This document shows positions 5,965-7,674 of a DNA stretch of 7,674 nucleotides, piece after piece. Every line of letters starts with the position of its first letter. Position 1 is the stretch's first letter. Below the pieces are notes generated by a model, which saw nothing but the letters and a program-made list of their open reading frames with translations, did no database searches and had not been told where the DNA came from. Both the position numbers and the translations under genes were made by a program. Location of the stretch: positions 1 through 7,674 of the forward strand of contig CAIWSO010000347.1 in the NCBI GenBank assembly GCA_903915315.1, written 5' to 3'. The stretch is from an uncultured Spartobacteria bacterium (lineage in GTDB: Bacteria; Verrucomicrobiota; Verrucomicrobiia; Chthoniobacterales; Terrimicrobiaceae).

Positions 5965-7674
5965 TCAATTGATTGCTATTACTTTTGCCCTTGCGTTCAG
6001 CGTTTCGCTGGGGGGGGCACAATCCATCCCTGGCCCTTCCCCATCTGCTGAATCGGCTCAGGTTCTTCCTGAAACGGTCATTACCGCTGAGGGCGAATCG
6101 CTCACGAGTCCCTCGTTAGAAAAGCTCCGAGAGCGGAACGCGAATGTTCCCGGTGGGGCCGAAGTGATCGACGCCGAGAGCTACAAAAAAGGTCGCGCCA
6201 CAACACTCAAGGACGCCCTGGATTATGCCCCTGGGGTTTTTATCCAGTCCCGTTTCGGTGCCGAGGAATCGCGCCTTTCAATCCGAGGCTCTGGCATCCA
6301 ACGCACCTTCCATGGCCGCGGTTTGAAGCTTCTTCAGGATGGGATTCCCGTGAATCTCGCTGATGGGGGATTTGATTTTCAAGTCATCGAGCCGCTTTCA
6401 GCGAAGGCGGTTGAGGTGTTTCGAGGCGCGAATGCTTTGGAGTATGGCGCCACGACGCTCGGTGGGGCGGTGAACTTTCTGTCTCGAACGGGTCATGATG
6501 CGCCACGCATCTCCGCTTTATTCGAGCATGGCAGCTACGAGAGTTACCGATCGCAGGTCGCTGCGGCTGATGTGGCGGGTCCGATCGACTACTATGCCAG
6601 CCTCTCGCTTTTTTCGCTAAATGGATATCGCGAGCACAGCAAACAAGCCAACCAGCGCCTATTCTCGAACTTCGGTTACCAGTTTCATCCAGATCTTGAA
6701 ACCCGATTCTACTTCACCTACGCCAAAACTGATTCGGAACTGCCGGGAAACATCACGAAGGCCCAACTGAATGAGGATCCCACGAAGGCGGCTCGAAGTG
6801 GAGTCAGGGTTTTCGATTACATTGATAGCGATTGGAAACGGGATTTTGAGCTTTTACGGATCGCGAATAAGACGAGTTGGAGAGATGGAGATCACCGATT
6901 ATCCGTGGCCACTTATTGGTCACGCAAGGATCTGCAGCATCCTATTTTGTTTGTCATTGATCAGCTTACGAACGATTTTGGCGCAGGTTTACGTTACGAT
7001 TTCCTAGGTGATGTCGCCGATCATAAAAATCGCTTTACCTTAGGCTTCAATCCTTCATGGGGTGTTACGAATGACGATCGTTTCGACAATGTGCGCGGCA
7101 AATCCGGGGCGAAGCGCGCTGAAATGTCTCAATTTGCAAGCAACTTGGATTTATATGCGGAAAACCAATTCTGGATTACCAAAAAAACGGCCATCTCACT
7201 TGGAAGTCAGATCAGCTACGCCCAGCGCACAATAGAAAACGACGCGGTTGGAACCAATGCCGCCTATAACAATGAGCAGGATTGGTGGGGATTCAGTCCT
7301 AAACTTGGCTTTCTCGTTGAGCCAACCAAGAACACGCAGATTTTCAGTAATGTCAGTCGCAGCTTTGAGCCTCCATCGTTTGGGGAATTGGTTGGCTCAA
7401 ACCTCTCGGGATTTCCGAATTTCACTCTCACCGACACACCCGCCAAAGACCTCGAGGCCCAAACGGCGACCACCATTGAAATCGGAACCCGTGGACGCAG
7501 TAAATATGCCACTTGGGATTTGGCTTATTACTACTCGTGGTTGGAAAACGAGTTGATGGAGTATGAAGTGGCTCCTGGAGTTAGTTCGACAGTGAATGCT
7601 GGCAAAACGACGCACCAAGGCATCGAGTTGGGTGGTTCCTACGATATCCTTCACGATATCTTTAAAAAGGAATC
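5954..7674 (+). CDS. FecA-like TonB-dependent outer-membrane receptor, 3'-truncated by the window edge
   Basis: The visible 573 residues begin with a signal peptide (about 1-22, possible cleavage after GGA). A TonB-box-like ETVIT (40-44) follows, then a complete plug domain (about 64-178) with NVPGG (64-68), LKDALDYAPGVFIQ (85-98), LSIRGSGIQR (108-117) and VEVFRGANALEYGATTLGG (153-171). From about residue 185 onward come alternating beta strands of the barrel, including SFEPPSFGEL and the TATTIEIGTRG segment. These plug motifs are closest to the FecA-type group (COG4772), which imports ferric citrate and other ferric siderophores using TonB-ExbBD energy. There is no N-terminal signalling (STN) domain, so FecR-type surface signalling is unlikely. 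Family members are commonly about 700 residues, so the last barrel strands are probably outside the window. The ATG at 5954 is preceded two codons upstream by an in-frame TAA, which excludes earlier starts; no Shine-Dalgarno is visible. The ligand cannot be deduced. Confidence 0.9.
   Translation, partial: MFYYQLIAITFALAFSVSLGGAQSIPGPSPSAESAQVLPETVITAEGESLTSPSLEKLRERNANVPGGAEVIDAESYKKGRATTLKDALDYAPGVFIQSRFGAEESRLSIRGSGIQRTFHGRGLKLLQDGIPVNLADGGFDFQVIEPLSAKAVEVFRGANALEYGATTLGGAVNFLSRTGHDAPRISALFEHGSYESYRSQVAAADVAGPIDYYASLSLFSLNGYREHSKQANQRLFSNFGYQFHPDLETRFYFTYAKTDSELPGNITKAQLNEDPTKAARSGVRVFDYIDSDWKRDFELLRIANKTSWRDGDHRLSVATYWSRKDLQHPILFVIDQLTNDFGAGLRYDFLGDVADHKNRFTLGFNPSWGVTNDDRFDNVRGKSGAKRAEMSQFASNLDLYAENQFWITKKTAISLGSQISYAQRTIENDAVGTNAAYNNEQDWWGFSPKLGFLVEPTKNTQIFSNVSRSFEPPSFGELVGSNLSGFPNFTLTDTPAKDLEAQTATTIEIGTRGRSKYATWDLAYYYSWLENELMEYEVAPGVSSTVNAGKTTHQGIELGGSYDILHDIFKKE
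6010..6017 (+). repeat. Run of eight G within the receptor's signal-peptide coding region
   Basis: Eight consecutive G residues span codons 19-22 of the receptor (CTG GGG GGG GCA). A one-base change in length would shift the frame directly after the signal peptide and abolish the receptor. Tracts of this kind are known phase-variation sites in some receptor genes, such as hmbR and hpuA of Neisseria. At eight bases it is short, and variation here is unproven. Confidence 0.6.

Noticed and set aside
7248..7654. Open frames on both strands within the receptor's 3' part
   Set aside because: They are alternative frames of the continuous receptor reading frame, which carries barrel motifs throughout this stretch.

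Overview
The window holds five protein-coding genes in two divergent blocks around a 233-bp intergenic region (5205-5437). No RNA gene, insertion sequence, CRISPR array or integration site was seen. The GC content looks moderate. The genes point to a Gram-negative bacterium with an outer membrane, because one is a TonB-dependent receptor. The small CxxC protein next to the receptor and the N-terminal style of the LOG-type protein resemble Verrucomicrobiota-type genomes. That placement rests on remembered family resemblance and is tentative.

Minus-strand block (5204 to 1). The first gene encodes a 1096-residue membrane protein with three enzymatic modules in one chain: a GH18-like domain, a NodB-type (CE4) polysaccharide deacetylase and a processive GT2 glycosyltransferase. 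It overlaps by four bases (ATGA) a 343-residue secreted glycosidase of clan GH-A, most like GH26. After an 82-bp gap comes a LOG-type Rossmann-fold nucleotide phosphoribohydrolase-like gene that runs off the left edge. The first two genes look like a compact system for an exopolysaccharide: the GT2 module polymerises a hexose or hexosamine glycan, the CE4 module removes acetyl groups, the GH18-like module binds or trims the chain, and the GH26-like enzyme acts on a released or neighbouring glycan. The domain calls are well supported. The polymer's identity and the link between the two enzymes are inference.

Plus-strand block (5438 to 7674). A 129-residue membrane-anchored or secreted protein with a single CxxC motif is followed, after 126 bp, by a FecA-like TonB-dependent outer-membrane receptor that runs off the right edge. 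A hairpin with a U-rich tail at the end of the small gene and a TTGACA element in the gap suggest the receptor can be transcribed separately. An imperfect inverted repeat overlaps the receptor start codon, and an eight-G run lies in its signal-peptide region.

The most interesting items are the three-module synthase with a degenerate GH18 active-site motif, its translationally coupled GH26-like partner with Asn-Glu in place of the usual His-Glu, the small CxxC protein paired with the receptor, and the G-tracts that could make the receptor and the synthase switchable.
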